DNA from: Azorhizobium oxalatiphilum
GTDB taxonomy: Bacteria > Pseudomonadota > Alphaproteobacteria > Rhizobiales > Xanthobacteraceae
Length of the DNA: 64,000 nt
Reading direction: 5' to 3'
Assembly (NCBI RefSeq): GCF_014635325.1
Contig: NZ_BMCT01000001.1
Coordinates: 525,743 to 589,742, forward strand
The translations under genes and the position numbers were made by a program. The number at the start of each line of letters is the position of its first letter. Position 1 is the first letter of the stretch. The notes under the pieces are model-generated. The model had not been told where the DNA came from. It searched no databases and was given only the letters and a program-made list of their open reading frames with translations. Positions 17,774 to 26,706 of this stretch are shown piece by piece.

Positions 17774-18688
17774 ATGCGTGCCGTTCTGGTGGATGCCAAC
17801 CCGTCCCTCGCCGCCGTTGCGGAGAAGCTGCACAAGGCGAGCGACATCCCGCTCCACCTCAACCACAACCCGGACGTGAAGCCGGCGGAACTGCCCGCCG
17901 TGATCGGCGATGCCGAAATCGCGCTGGTGGACCACACCGGCCTGCCCACCGACATCGCCCGCGCCTGCCCGAACCTGAAGCACGTGGTGTTCCTCGGCAC
18001 CGGCGCGCGCAGCTACATGAACCCGGAAGAGCTGGCCGAACTGGGCATCCAGTTGCATCTCATCAAGGGCTATGGCGATACCGCCGTTGCCGAATGCTCC
18101 TTCGCTTTGATGTGGGCGGCGGCCAAGGGCTTCTCCTCCATGGATCGCGGCATGCGCGCCGGCAACTGGCTGCGCACCGACGGCGTGGAGCTGACCGGCA
18201 AGACGCTGGGCCTCATCGGCTATGGCGGCATCGGTGCCGAGATGGCCCGCCTTGCGCGCGGCGCGGGCATGAACGTCATCGCCTGGAACCGCACCCCCCG
18301 CCCGGCGGAAGGCGTCACCTTCGTGCCGCTGGAGGATCTGCTGGCGGAGAGCCACGTGGTCTCCATGCACCTGCTGCTGAGTGACGAGACCCGCGGCTTT
18401 CTCTCGGCCGCGCGCATCGCCGCCATGCGGCCGGGCGCCATCTTCGTGAACACCGCGCGCGGCGCGCTGGTGGACGAGGAGGCGCTGATCGCGGCGCTGA
18501 AGTCCGGACATCTGCGCGCCGCCGGCCTCGACGTGTTCAACGTGGAGCCGCTGCCCGCCGGCCACGCCTTCACCACGCTCGACAACGTGACCCTCTCCGC
18601 CCACTCCGCCTTCCGCACGCCGGAGGCCACCGACAATCTCATCGAGGCGGCCCTGAACCACTGCCGGCGGATCTCCGGGCAGGGGTGA
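17774..18688 (+). CDS. D-2-hydroxyacid dehydrogenase family protein
   Basis: A 304-residue NAD(P)-dependent dehydrogenase that should interconvert a 2-ketoacid and a D-2-hydroxyacid. The Rossmann motif is GYGGIG (about 149-154). The catalytic triad is visible: Arg in NTARGALVDEEAL, Glu in FNVEPLP and His in LSAHSAFRTPE. Which hydroxyacid is used cannot be told. GGGAG lies 6 bases before the ATG at 17774; the longer reading frame from 17627 has no such support. Confidence 0.9.
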   Translation: MRAVLVDANPSLAAVAEKLHKASDIPLHLNHNPDVKPAELPAVIGDAEIALVDHTGLPTDIARACPNLKHVVFLGTGARSYMNPEELAELGIQLHLIKGYGDTAVAECSFALMWAAAKGFSSMDRGMRAGNWLRTDGVELTGKTLGLIGYGGIGAEMARLARGAGMNVIAWNRTPRPAEGVTFVPLEDLLAESHVVSMHLLLSDETRGFLSAARIAAMRPGAIFVNTARGALVDEEALIAALKSGHLRAAGLDVFNVEPLPAGHAFTTLDNVTLSAHSAFRTPEATDNLIEAALNHCRRISGQG

Positions 18689-18734
18689 GCGGGCCGCGTG
18701 ATCCGGCCAGCCTGAACGCCCGCACATGAGAAAC

Positions 18735-18755
18735 CGGGCGGGAAAGCCCCGCCCG
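18735..18755. terminator. Weak hairpin between convergent genes
   Basis: CGGGCGGG (18735-18742) and CCCGCCCG (18748-18755) form an 8-bp stem between the convergent dehydrogenase and amidohydrolase genes. Neither strand follows it with a proper T-tract, so efficiency is doubtful. Confidence 0.5.
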
Positions 18756-18762
18756 CTGCAGA

Positions 18763-20589
18763 TCAGGCGCCGACCGCCTGCCGGCCGGCCACATAGACCT
18801 GCTGCACTGGAATGGCCGCGATGGCGGTGGGCGCCACCGTCAAGGGCGAGGCACCGAGCACCACCAGATCGGCGAGCTTGCCGACCTCCAGCGTGCCCAC
18901 CATATGGTCGATGTGGCACTGCCAGGCGGGGCCGGCGGTGACAGCATGCAAAGCGTCATAGGGCGACAGGCACTCCGCCCGATTGATGAGCGTGCCCTGC
19001 TGCACCGTCAGGCGCGTCACGGCATCCTGCACCATCCGGAGCGGCCCGAGCGGCGTCACCGGATTGTCGGAATGCAGGCTGATGTTGAGGCCCTTCGCCA
19101 GCGCGCTCTGGCAGCGGTCCAGCAGCAGGATGCGATCCGGGCCGAGCAACTGGGTCAGCACGTCGCCCCAGCCGGTCACATGGCCGATGAGGAAGCTGGG
19201 CGACAGTCTCAGTCGCACCATGGCATCCAGGTCGTCGGTGGTGGCCAGCGAGCAGTGCTCGATGCGATGGCGCCGGTCATCGGGCGTGCCGGCGAGGGCG
19301 CTGTCATAGGCCGCGATCACATTGGCCACCGCCTGATCGCCATTGGCATGGACCATGATCTGCCAGTTGTAGCCGAGCGCCGTCTGCATCAGCCCCGTCA
19401 GGTCGGCCGTCGTGGCGTCCGCATTGCCGCGCGGATGCTTGGCGGAATAGTCCTGCGTCCGCTCCAGCGCCCAGGCCGTATAGTCCTGCGACTGCAGGCC
19501 GGTGACACCCTGGTTGGAGCCGTCGGAAAACAGCTTCACGGCCTGGACCACGAACATGGGGTTGGTGAAATCCGGGCCGCGGGCGAAGGCCGCCGGCCGG
19601 TGCGTGGGGTCCGTGTCCCACTCGTTCAGATAGATGCCGCTGGCCATGCGGGGGACGGCGGGTGCCGCCGCCCGGGCATAGGCGATCAGCGCCATTTCCA
19701 GCTCGTAGCCATAGGAAATGCCGATGGCGGGATCGTTCAGCGTGGTCAGGCCGCAGGCCAGGGCCTCCCCGAGGTGGGTGGCGATGCCCTGGGCGAGCTT
19801 GAACGGATTGCCGAAGATGGCCGGCTGCCCATGCTTTTCGAAGGCGTTCTTGATGAGCAGCTGGGCCGGCATCTCCACCAGAATGCCGGTGGGCGTGCCG
19901 TCGGGCGCGCGGCCGATATAGCCGCCGGACGGATCCTGCGTGCTGGCGTCGATGCCGGCCCAGGTCAGCGTGGTCTGGTTGACGAAGGACAGATGGCCGG
20001 AGCCGGCCTGCACGATGATGCCGATGTCCTCGGCGCCGATGAGCCTGTTGAACTGCTGCACAGTGAGGTTGACCCAGGTGGCGAGCTGCGAGGGGTCGAA
20101 GCCCACCGCCAGCACCCAGCGGGGCAGCTTGGGGTCCGCATTGACCTTGTCCACCTCCACCTGGAGAATCTCGATCACGCGGTCGATGGTGTAGGGCTGG
20201 GTCGCGGTGGCGATGGCCGGGCTCAGGTCGGTGCTCAGGGCGTTGAAGGCCGCGCCGACCACATGGGCATGGGCGTCGATCATGCCGGGGATGAGGCAGG
20301 CGCCCTTCAGATCCACGCTGGCGATGCCCGGCGGCAGCGGCGGGCAATCGCGGGCCTGCCCGGCGAAGACGATGGTGTCCTCGATCACCAGCAGGCATTC
20401 GAGCCGGTTGTCCCTGCCCGTCATGGGCAGGATGTCGCCATTGTGGAAATAATAGCCGGCCGGCGCGTTCGCCGGGGCTGCGGTGTCCGCCGCAGTGCCC
20501 GGCGCCGCAAGGGCGCCGGCGCTGAAAGATTGGGCCATGAGGCCGGCGGCAATGGGAAAGCGCCCGCAGCAATAGCAGCGTAATTTCAT
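18763..20589 (-). CDS. Amidohydrolase family protein (YtcJ-like), probably exported
   Basis: A 608-residue metal-dependent hydrolase of the Amidohydro_3/YtcJ group. The N-terminus (RFPIAAGLMAQSFSAGALAAPG) looks like a signal peptide, which points to the periplasm. The first metal site DAHAHV follows a composite-domain strand (GACLIPGMIDAHAHV), HANGD and RIEHCS supply further ligands, and HSDNPVTPLGPL is the C-terminal motif. Substrates in this family are N-substituted amides, cyclic imides or carbamates. It follows the sigma54 activator gene on the same strand after 89 bases. Confidence 0.85.
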   Translation of the reverse strand: MKLRCYCCGRFPIAAGLMAQSFSAGALAAPGTAADTAAPANAPAGYYFHNGDILPMTGRDNRLECLLVIEDTIVFAGQARDCPPLPPGIASVDLKGACLIPGMIDAHAHVVGAAFNALSTDLSPAIATATQPYTIDRVIEILQVEVDKVNADPKLPRWVLAVGFDPSQLATWVNLTVQQFNRLIGAEDIGIIVQAGSGHLSFVNQTTLTWAGIDASTQDPSGGYIGRAPDGTPTGILVEMPAQLLIKNAFEKHGQPAIFGNPFKLAQGIATHLGEALACGLTTLNDPAIGISYGYELEMALIAYARAAAPAVPRMASGIYLNEWDTDPTHRPAAFARGPDFTNPMFVVQAVKLFSDGSNQGVTGLQSQDYTAWALERTQDYSAKHPRGNADATTADLTGLMQTALGYNWQIMVHANGDQAVANVIAAYDSALAGTPDDRRHRIEHCSLATTDDLDAMVRLRLSPSFLIGHVTGWGDVLTQLLGPDRILLLDRCQSALAKGLNISLHSDNPVTPLGPLRMVQDAVTRLTVQQGTLINRAECLSPYDALHAVTAGPAWQCHIDHMVGTLEVGKLADLVVLGASPLTVAPTAIAAIPVQQVYVAGRQAVGA

Positions 20590-20607
20590 TGCAATAAATC
20601 TTTCAAA

Positions 20608-20623
20608 TATAGAATATGCTATA
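20608..20623. promoter_or_regulatory. AT-rich dyad before the amidohydrolase gene
   Basis: TATAG (20608-20612) and CTATA (20619-20623) flank AATATG in the only strongly AT-rich stretch of this part of the window (about 20590-20640). It could be the promoter or an operator of the amidohydrolase gene, which may then be transcribed apart from the activator gene. Confidence 0.4.
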
Positions 20624-20678
20624 CTTGATCAGTATCAGCCTGAAATGACAGCCGCAATGCATCTGTGGCATTTCGCGG

Positions 20679-22646
20679 TCACAGCCCGCGGGTGCGTCCC
20701 GCGCCGATGCCCAGCGTCTTCATGCGCGAGGCGAGCGTGGTCGGCTTGAGGCCGAGGCGCTCCGCCGCGCCGCCTCGGCCGGAGACCTTGCCGCCCGAGG
20801 CCTCCAGCGCGGCGAGGATGCTGGCGCGCAGGCGGGTGCGGCGGTCGGCTTCCGTCTCCAGCGCGGGGGCGGGGGAAAACGGGGCGAGAGGGGCGATCAG
20901 CGCCGGATCGCCTGAAAGTTCGCCGGCCGCGCCCTCCGGCAGGTCGATATGCAGGCGACCGTTGCGGGCGAGGATGATGCCGCGCTCAATGACGTTCTGG
21001 AGTTCGCGCACGTTGCCCGGCCAGTCATAGGCCAGCATGCGCCGCACATCGCCCTCGCTGAGCTGGAGCGGGACGCCGCCGGGTGGCCGGCGGGCGCCGT
21101 CGAGGAAATGGGCGGCGAGCAGGGGCACGTCCTCGCGCCGGTCGCGCAGGGCGACCGACTCGATGGGCATCACGTCGAGCCGGTAGAACAGATCCTCGCG
21201 GAAGCGGCCGGCGCGCACGGCGGCCTTCAGATCCCGGTTGGTGGCGGCGATGATGCGCACGTCCACGGAGCGGGTGCGCTCCTCGCCGATGCGCTCGAAC
21301 TGGCCCTCCTGCAACACCCGCAGCAGTTTCGACTGCAATTCCAGCGGGATCTCGCCCACCTCGTCCAGAAACAGCGTGCCCCGGTCGGCCAGCTCGAAGC
21401 GGCCGATGCGGTCGCGCAAGGCGCCGGTGAAGGCGCCGCGCACATGGCCGAAGAACTCGCTCTCGAACAGCTCGCGCGGGATGGCGGCGCAGTTGACGCG
21501 GATGAGCGGGCGCTCACGCCGCTCGGAGGCATCATGGATGGCGCGGGCGATCAGCTCCTTGCCGGTGCCGCTCTCCCCCGTGATAAGCACCGTGGCATCC
21601 GTGGGCGCCACCAGCTCCACCTGCCGCAACACCTTCTTGATGGCCTCCGAACGGCCGATGACGCCGCGATGGCTGCCCTCGGCGCGGATTTCCTCCTGAA
21701 GATAGGCATTCTCCATTTCCAGCCGCTCGCGCAGCCGGTCCACCTCGGCGAGCGCGATGCGCAGCTGCTCATTGGCATCGCGCTTCTGGGTCACGTCGCG
21801 GAACACCACCACGGCGCCGATCAGCCGGCCCCGGTCGCGCAGGGGCGTGGAGGTGTATTCCACCCACACCGGCTTGCCCGAGCGATGCCAGAACACCTCG
21901 TTTTCCACCTGATGCACCGCGCCGTCGCGGAAGGCGGCGTAGATGGGGCAGGCGTGGTTGGGATAATGCGAGCCGTCGTGATGGTGGTGATGCACCATGG
22001 CGTGCATGTCGCGGCCGATCATTTCCTCCGCCGTCCAGCCGAGGATCTGCTCGGCGGCGGGATTGACGAAGGTGGTCTTGCCTTCCGTGTTCACGCCATA
22101 GATGCCCTCGCCCACGGCGCGCAGGATGAGGCGGTTCTCGCGCTCGATGTCGGCGAAGAAGCGGTCGGCGCGCTGCCATTCGCCGAGGCCGTCGCGCATG
22201 AAGCGCTCGGCTTCCGCGTCCAGGTCGCGGCGATGGCGGGCCTCCAGATCGTGCAGGGTCAGAAGCACGAGGCGCTCGCGGCCGGGCATCCCATAAGGAT
22301 CCTGGCCGGGCGCGAGGCGCACGCCGGCATATTCCAGCACGAGATCGTGCCCGTCCGCATGGCGGGCGGCGAGCGCCCGTGTCCACCACGCGCCCTTGTC
22401 CACCACCGCCTGCGTGAAGACGATCACCTCCGCCGTCTGGCCGGGGTGGAGATCGAACACGCTCATGGTGGTGAGCAGGGCATGCGGGCGGCCGAGCAGG
22501 CGGCAGGCGGCGGGATTGGCGTCGAGGATGCGGGCGGTGTCGAGGTCCACCGCCAGTGCCGCATCCACCCCTTGCAGGAAGGCATCGCCCAGTTGCGCGC
22601 CGTCGAGGGCGGGGCGCGTGGGCAAGGGGGCGGGCGGCGTCTGCAT
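20679..22646 (-). CDS. PAS-domain sigma54-dependent transcriptional activator
   Basis: A 655-residue enhancer-binding protein. Two PAS-like regions come first (about 18-135 and 172-290, the second with MVHHHHHDGSHYPNHACPIY), then a short coiled coil (about 293-320), then the AAA+ domain with Walker A GESGTGKE at 357-364, the sigma54-contact loop GAFTGA at 404-409 and Walker B TLFLDEVGE at about 424-432, and finally a Fis-type helix-turn-helix (about 620-650). There is no receiver domain, so a ligand or redox signal to the PAS part is likely. The ATG at 22646 is chosen because upstream sequence holds the dyads and promoter of the divergent operon. It most likely activates that operon. Confidence 0.93.
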   Translation of the reverse strand: MQTPPAPLPTRPALDGAQLGDAFLQGVDAALAVDLDTARILDANPAACRLLGRPHALLTTMSVFDLHPGQTAEVIVFTQAVVDKGAWWTRALAARHADGHDLVLEYAGVRLAPGQDPYGMPGRERLVLLTLHDLEARHRRDLDAEAERFMRDGLGEWQRADRFFADIERENRLILRAVGEGIYGVNTEGKTTFVNPAAEQILGWTAEEMIGRDMHAMVHHHHHDGSHYPNHACPIYAAFRDGAVHQVENEVFWHRSGKPVWVEYTSTPLRDRGRLIGAVVVFRDVTQKRDANEQLRIALAEVDRLRERLEMENAYLQEEIRAEGSHRGVIGRSEAIKKVLRQVELVAPTDATVLITGESGTGKELIARAIHDASERRERPLIRVNCAAIPRELFESEFFGHVRGAFTGALRDRIGRFELADRGTLFLDEVGEIPLELQSKLLRVLQEGQFERIGEERTRSVDVRIIAATNRDLKAAVRAGRFREDLFYRLDVMPIESVALRDRREDVPLLAAHFLDGARRPPGGVPLQLSEGDVRRMLAYDWPGNVRELQNVIERGIILARNGRLHIDLPEGAAGELSGDPALIAPLAPFSPAPALETEADRRTRLRASILAALEASGGKVSGRGGAAERLGLKPTTLASRMKTLGIGAGRTRGL

Positions 22647-22667
22647 GATGGGCCTCGGCGCTTGGGG

Positions 22668-22720
22668 CACGAAAAATCGTAACTGACACCCGGAAAGTCG
22701 TAAATCACGAAATGTCGTGA
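22668..22720. promoter_or_regulatory. Candidate upstream activator sites for the sigma54 regulator
   Basis: Two related dyads, ACGA-AAAA-TCGT (22669-22680) and TCACGA-AATG-TCGTGA (22705-22720), have centres 38 bases apart, with a further AAGTCGTAA half-site between them. The second is centred about 92 bases before the predicted transcription start of the cyanate operon, a usual distance for enhancer sites. They also lie in the leader of the activator gene, allowing autoregulation. Confidence 0.65.
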
Positions 22721-22777
22721 ATCTGGTCCGCTTGCGGAACCCTTTGCGCATGCAAGGAAAAGCGCTCGGGCGAGGGC

Positions 22778-22792
22778 TGGCACACGCCTTGC
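22778..22792 (+). promoter_or_regulatory. Sigma54 (-24/-12) promoter of the cyanate operon
   Basis: TGGCAC (22778-22783), 5 bases, TTGC (22789-22792) matches the sigma54 consensus exactly, with the GG and GC doublets at correct spacing. Transcription would start near 22804, 58 bases before the first gene. The divergent gene encodes a sigma54 activator. Confidence 0.9.
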
Positions 22793-22861
22793 TTAAGGTC
22801 AGGTCGAACGCTTTTTCCGATCGACCCATTCCTGTCTTCATTCCTGCGAGCGAGGCTGTTC

Positions 22862-24232
22862 ATGGCGAGCAAAGACACCTTCCGCGCCTTCTCCCGCCTG
22901 TTTTCCGGCTGCGCCTGCGGCCAGCACCGGAGCAAGGCCGAGCATGATTTCCAGGCCACCGGCGCCACCGCCGCCTCCGGCGACGAGGCCCGCTACGCCG
23001 GTGCGCTCGAAAAGTCCGTGGTGCAGGCCCTGTTCCCGCAGGCGGCCGAACGCCGCGCGTTCCTCAAGGCCATCGGCGGCACCTCGATTGCGGCGGCGCT
23101 GGCCCCCTTCCTGCCGCTCGGCGCGGTGACGGAGGCGTTCGCGCAAGGCTCCGGCGCCATCGAGAAGAAGGATCTGAAGATCGGCTTCATCCCGATCACC
23201 TGTGCCACGCCCATCATCATGGCCCATCCGCTCGGCTTCTATAACAAGCACGGGCTCAATGTGGAGGTGGTGAAGACGGCGGGCTGGGCGGTGATCCGCG
23301 ACAAGACCATCAACAAGGAATATGACGCCGCGCACATGCTCTCGCCCATGCCCATCGCCATTTCGATGGGGCTGGGCTCCAATCCCATTCCCTTCTCCGT
23401 GCCGGCGATCGAGAACATCAATGGTCAGGCGATCACGCTGGCCATGAAGCACAAGGAAAAGCGCAATCCGAAGGACTGGAAGGGCATGAAGCTCGCCATT
23501 CCCTTCGACTATTCCATGCACAATTACCTGCTGCGCTACTATCTGGCGGAGAATGGCATCGATCCCGACACCGACGTGCAGCTCCGCTCCGTGCCGCCGC
23601 CGGAAATGGTGGCGAACCTGCGCGCGGAGAATATCGACGGCTTCCTCGCCCCCGACAATATCGCCCAGCGCGCGGTCTATGACGGTGTCGGCTTCATCCA
23701 TATCCTGTCCAAGGAGATCTGGGACGGCCATCCCTGCTGCTCCTTCACCGCCAGCCAGGAATTCGTCACCGCCAATCCGAACACCTATGCGGCCCTGCTG
23801 CGCGCCATCATCGATGCCAGCGCCTATGCGCAGAAGGCGGAAAACCGCAAGCAGATCGCCGAGGCCATCGCGCCGGCCAATTATCTCAACGCGCCGCCGG
23901 TGGTTCTTGAACAAGTGCTCACCGGAACCTATGCGGACGGCCTCGGCAACATCAAGAAGGACCCGGACCGGGTCAGCTTCGAGCCGTTCCCCTATGAGAG
24001 CTTCGCCATCTGGATTCTCACCCAGATGAAGCGCTGGGGGCAGGTGAAGGGCGAGGTGGATTATGCCGGCATCGCCAGAAAGGTCTTCCTCGCCACCGAG
24101 GCGGACAAGGTGATGAAGGAGATGGGCCTGAAGCCGCCCGCGCCCAACAAGTCGATCACCGTCATGGGCAAGGCGTTCGATCCGGCGAAGCCCGAAGACT
24201 ATGTGGCGAGCTTCGCCATCAAGCGGGCCTGA
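22862..24232 (+). CDS. ABC transporter substrate-binding protein, CmpA/NrtA/CynA type
   Basis: A 456-residue binding protein of the nitrate/bicarbonate/cyanate family. A twin-arginine signal (ERRAFLKAIGG, R64-R65; cleavage near AFAQ at 95) is preceded by about 60 unusual residues with a CACG pair (C17, C19). The mature domain shows LKIGFIPITCATPIIMAHPLGFYNKHGL and the conserved HMLSPMPIAISMGLGS and CCSFTASQEF segments. With cyanase at the end of the operon, cyanate is the best guess for the ligand; nitrate or bicarbonate cannot be excluded from the binding protein alone. First gene after the sigma54 promoter. Confidence 0.88.
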   Translation: MASKDTFRAFSRLFSGCACGQHRSKAEHDFQATGATAASGDEARYAGALEKSVVQALFPQAAERRAFLKAIGGTSIAAALAPFLPLGAVTEAFAQGSGAIEKKDLKIGFIPITCATPIIMAHPLGFYNKHGLNVEVVKTAGWAVIRDKTINKEYDAAHMLSPMPIAISMGLGSNPIPFSVPAIENINGQAITLAMKHKEKRNPKDWKGMKLAIPFDYSMHNYLLRYYLAENGIDPDTDVQLRSVPPPEMVANLRAENIDGFLAPDNIAQRAVYDGVGFIHILSKEIWDGHPCCSFTASQEFVTANPNTYAALLRAIIDASAYAQKAENRKQIAEAIAPANYLNAPPVVLEQVLTGTYADGLGNIKKDPDRVSFEPFPYESFAIWILTQMKRWGQVKGEVDYAGIARKVFLATEADKVMKEMGLKPPAPNKSITVMGKAFDPAKPEDYVASFAIKRA

Positions 24233-24236
24233 GACG

Positions 24237-25091
24237 ATGGGTTTGCCCTTGCGCCTGCGTGCGGCTCTGGTGTCCGTGCTGCTGCTGGTCGTCTTCCTGC
24301 TGGCGTGGCAGGCGGGCACGGCGGGCTTTCGTGGCGGCGGCGCCGGCCTGCCCGCCGGCATGGATCCGGAATATGCCAAGCTGATGGGCATCACCGCCTC
24401 TTCCAGCACCTCGGCCATGCCGAGCCCGGGGGATGTGGGCAAGCAGTTGTGGGCACTCCTGTCCGATCCCTTCTATGACAAGGGGCCGAACGACAAGGGC
24501 CTCGGCATCCAGCTCGCCTTCTCGCTGGGCCGGGTGCTGCTGGGCTATGGCGGCGCCGTGCTGGTCGCGATCCCGCTCGGCTTCGTCATCGGCATGTCGC
24601 CCTTGATGAGCCGGGCGCTCGATCCCTTCATCCAGGTGCTGAAACCCATCTCGCCCTTGGCGTGGATGCCGCTGGCGCTCTACACCATCAAGGATTCCGC
24701 CGTCTCGGCGGTGTTCGTCATCTTCATCTGCTCGGTCTGGCCCATGCTGCTCAACACCGCCTTCGGTGTCGCCAGCGTGCGCAGGGAATGGCTGAACGTC
24801 GCCCGCACGCTGGAGGTGGGGCCGCTGAAGCGCGCCTTCACAATCATCCTGCCCGCCGCCGCGCCCACCATCCTCACCGGCATGCGCATCTCCATCGGCA
24901 TCGCCTGGCTGGTGATCGTGGCCGCCGAGATGCTCGTGGGCGGCACCGGCATCGGCTATTTCGTCTGGAACGAGTGGAATAATCTGTCGATCACCAATGT
25001 CATCATCGCCATCCTCGTCATCGGCGTGATGGGCATGATCCTCGATCAGATCCTCGCTTATGTGGCGCGGCTCGTGACCTTTCCGGAGTAA
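24237..25091 (+). CDS. ABC transporter permease (NrtB/CynB/SsuC type)
   Basis: A 284-residue inner-membrane permease of the BPD transporter family. Six or so hydrophobic segments are visible, with a periplasmic loop after the first (about 30-75). The cytoplasmic coupling motif is [14 protein letters not shown]-like ([26 protein letters not shown], quoted in part). It forms the channel for the binding protein just upstream (4 bases between the genes) and works with the ATPase that begins 5 bases after it. The ATG at 24237 follows GAGAC; a longer frame from 24201 would overlap the preceding gene. Confidence 0.9.
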   Translation: MGLPLRLRAALVSVLLLVVFLLAWQAGTAGFRGGGAGLPAGMDPEYAKLMGITASSSTSAMPSPGDVGKQLWALLSDPFYDKGPNDKGLGIQLAFSLGRVLLGYGGAVLVAIPLGFVIGMSPLMSRALDPFIQVLKPISPLAWMPLALYTIKDSAVSAVFVIFICSVWPMLLNTAFGVASVRREWLNVARTLEVGPLKRAFTIILPAAAPTILTGMRISIGIAWLVIVAAEMLVGGTGIGYFVWNEWNNLSITNVIIAILVIGVMGMILDQILAYVARLVTFPE

Positions 25092-25096
25092 GGATC

Positions 25097-25987
25097 ATGA
25101 GCGCCTATCTCTCCATCGAGGGCATCGCCCGCAGGTTCAGGACGCCCAAGGGCACCAATACGGTGTTCGAGGACCTGTGGTTCGCCATGGACAAGGGCGA
25201 GTTCGCCTGCGTCATCGGCCATTCCGGCTGCGGCAAGACCACGGTTCTGAACATCCTCTCCGGGCTGGAAGAGCCCGATGGCGGCGTCGTCATCATGGAC
25301 GGGCAGGCCATCGACGGGCCTTCGCTGGACCGGGCGGTGATCTTCCAGAGCCATGCCCTGTTGCCGTGGAAGAGCGTGCTCGGCAATGTGGCCTATGCGG
25401 TGGCCTCGCGCCACAAGGACTGGTCGCGCGAGAAGGTGCGCGCCCATGCGGAGCGCTTCATCGAGGTGGTGGGGCTGAAGGGCGCCGAGCACAAGCGCCC
25501 GGCGGAGCTGTCCGGCGGCATGAAGCAGCGTGTGGGCATCGCCCGCGCGCTCTCCATCGAGCCCAAGATGCTGCTCATGGATGAGCCCTTCTCCGCGCTC
25601 GATGCGCTCACCCGCGGCACGCTGCAGGACGAGGTGCGGCGCATCTGCGTGGAGACCGGGCAGACGGTGTTCATGATCACCCACGACGTGGACGAGGCCA
25701 TCTATCTGGCCGATCGCATTGTGCTGATGACCAATGGCCCGCAGGCTTCCATCGCCGAGATCGTGGAGAACCCGCTGCCGCGCGACCGGCGCCGGCTGGA
25801 CCTGCACAAGCAGCCGGATTTCTACGCCCTGCGCAATCATCTGATCGACTTCCTGGTGGAGCGCTCGCGCGTCCTCCGGGACAGCCCGCCCGCCGGTTAC
25901 GACCGTCGCCGCCCGCCCGTGGTGCGGCCGACGCTCGCCACCGAGCCGGTGGGGGCGCTCAGCCCCCGGCGCACCGCCGGGGGATAG
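25097..25987 (+). CDS. ABC transporter ATP-binding protein (NrtD/CynD type)
   Basis: A 296-residue ATPase that powers the importer above. Walker A is GHSGCGKTT (about 41-49), the Q-loop [12 protein letters not shown], the signature LSGGMKQRV and Walker [13 protein letters not shown], with the switch histidine in MITHDVDEA. It lacks the extra substrate-binding-like domain seen in NrtC. The last 30 residues are Arg/Pro-rich and look disordered. It is the third gene of the cyanate operon, with 69 bases to cynS. Confidence 0.92.
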   Translation: MSAYLSIEGIARRFRTPKGTNTVFEDLWFAMDKGEFACVIGHSGCGKTTVLNILSGLEEPDGGVVIMDGQAIDGPSLDRAVIFQSHALLPWKSVLGNVAYAVASRHKDWSREKVRAHAERFIEVVGLKGAEHKRPAELSGGMKQRVGIARALSIEPKMLLMDEPFSALDALTRGTLQDEVRRICVETGQTVFMITHDVDEAIYLADRIVLMTNGPQASIAEIVENPLPRDRRRLDLHKQPDFYALRNHLIDFLVERSRVLRDSPPAGYDRRRPPVVRPTLATEPVGALSPRRTAGG

Positions 25988-26056
25988 GGCGCAAGGTCCG
26001 CCAGCGATGGGGCAGGCGTTGGGAAGGCTCAATAAGACGACCACAGGAGAGAGACC

Positions 26057-26539
26057 ATGACCCGCGAACAGCTCACGGAAAAAATCCTCGACATCAAGCG
26101 CGAGAAGGGCTGGACCTGGAAGCACATCACGGACGAGATCGGCGGCATGTCGCCGGTTCTGGTGGTGGGCGCGCTGCTCGGCCAGATGAAGCTGGTGAAG
26201 CCGCTGGCGAAGGCGGCCGCCGAGCTGTTCGGCCTCAGCGAGGTTGAAGAGCGCATGCTCAACGAGGTGCCCTATCGCGGCATGCCCATGCCGCCCACCG
26301 ATCCGCTGATCTATCGCTTCTACGAAATGGTGATGGTCAACGGCCCGGCGTGGAAGGCGCTGATCGAGGAGGAGTTCGGCGACGGCATCATGTCCGCCAT
26401 CGATTTCGACATCGACATCGGCCGCCTGGAGCATGCCAAGGGCGACCGGGTGAAGATCACCATGTCCGGCAAGTTCCTGCCTTACAAATATTATGGCGCC
26501 GAGCAGGGCACGCCGGAATACGGATTCAAGGAAATCTGA
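26057..26539 (+). CDS. cynS: Cyanase (cyanate hydratase)
   Basis: Converts cyanate and bicarbonate to ammonia and carbon dioxide through carbamate, so it both detoxifies cyanate and supplies nitrogen. The 160-residue product matches the usual length (about 156). The N-terminal helical domain holds a helix-turn-helix-like fold and the C-terminal domain holds the active site. The catalytic residues are all present with correct spacing: R87, E90 and S113 (corresponding to R96, E99, S122 of the E. coli enzyme). AGGAGAG precedes the ATG. It closes the operon and gives the transporter its probable substrate. Confidence 0.97.
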   Translation: MTREQLTEKILDIKREKGWTWKHITDEIGGMSPVLVVGALLGQMKLVKPLAKAAAELFGLSEVEERMLNEVPYRGMPMPPTDPLIYRFYEMVMVNGPAWKALIEEEFGDGIMSAIDFDIDIGRLEHAKGDRVKITMSGKFLPYKYYGAEQGTPEYGFKEI

Positions 26540-26545
26540 TATGGT

Positions 26546-26608
26546 CCCCGCACCGAACCTGCGGGGGAACGGCGAAATGGGCACGGTGCTTCGGCGCCGT
26601 GCCTTTTT
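26546..26608 (+). terminator. Terminator after cynS
   Basis: A first hairpin CCCCGCA/TGCGGGG (26546-26552, 26560-26566) is followed by a strong 10-bp stem GGCACGGTGC/GCGCCGTGCC (26580-26603) closed by a C(TTCG)G tetraloop and five T residues. It ends the cyanate operon before the convergent IclR gene. Confidence 0.92.
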
Positions 26609-26706
26609 CATGCGCGCTTCCCATTACCACATGGCGGTTTTCTGGTAGGTATTCGCGGTATTATTCAGCCGAATTGCAATGCAGCGGCTCAGGTCGCGCT
26701 TGCGTC

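Noticed and set aside
22647-22841. N-terminal extension of the sigma54 activator up to 22841
   Set aside because: It would run through the sigma54 promoter and activator sites of the divergent operon, and its translation looks non-coding.
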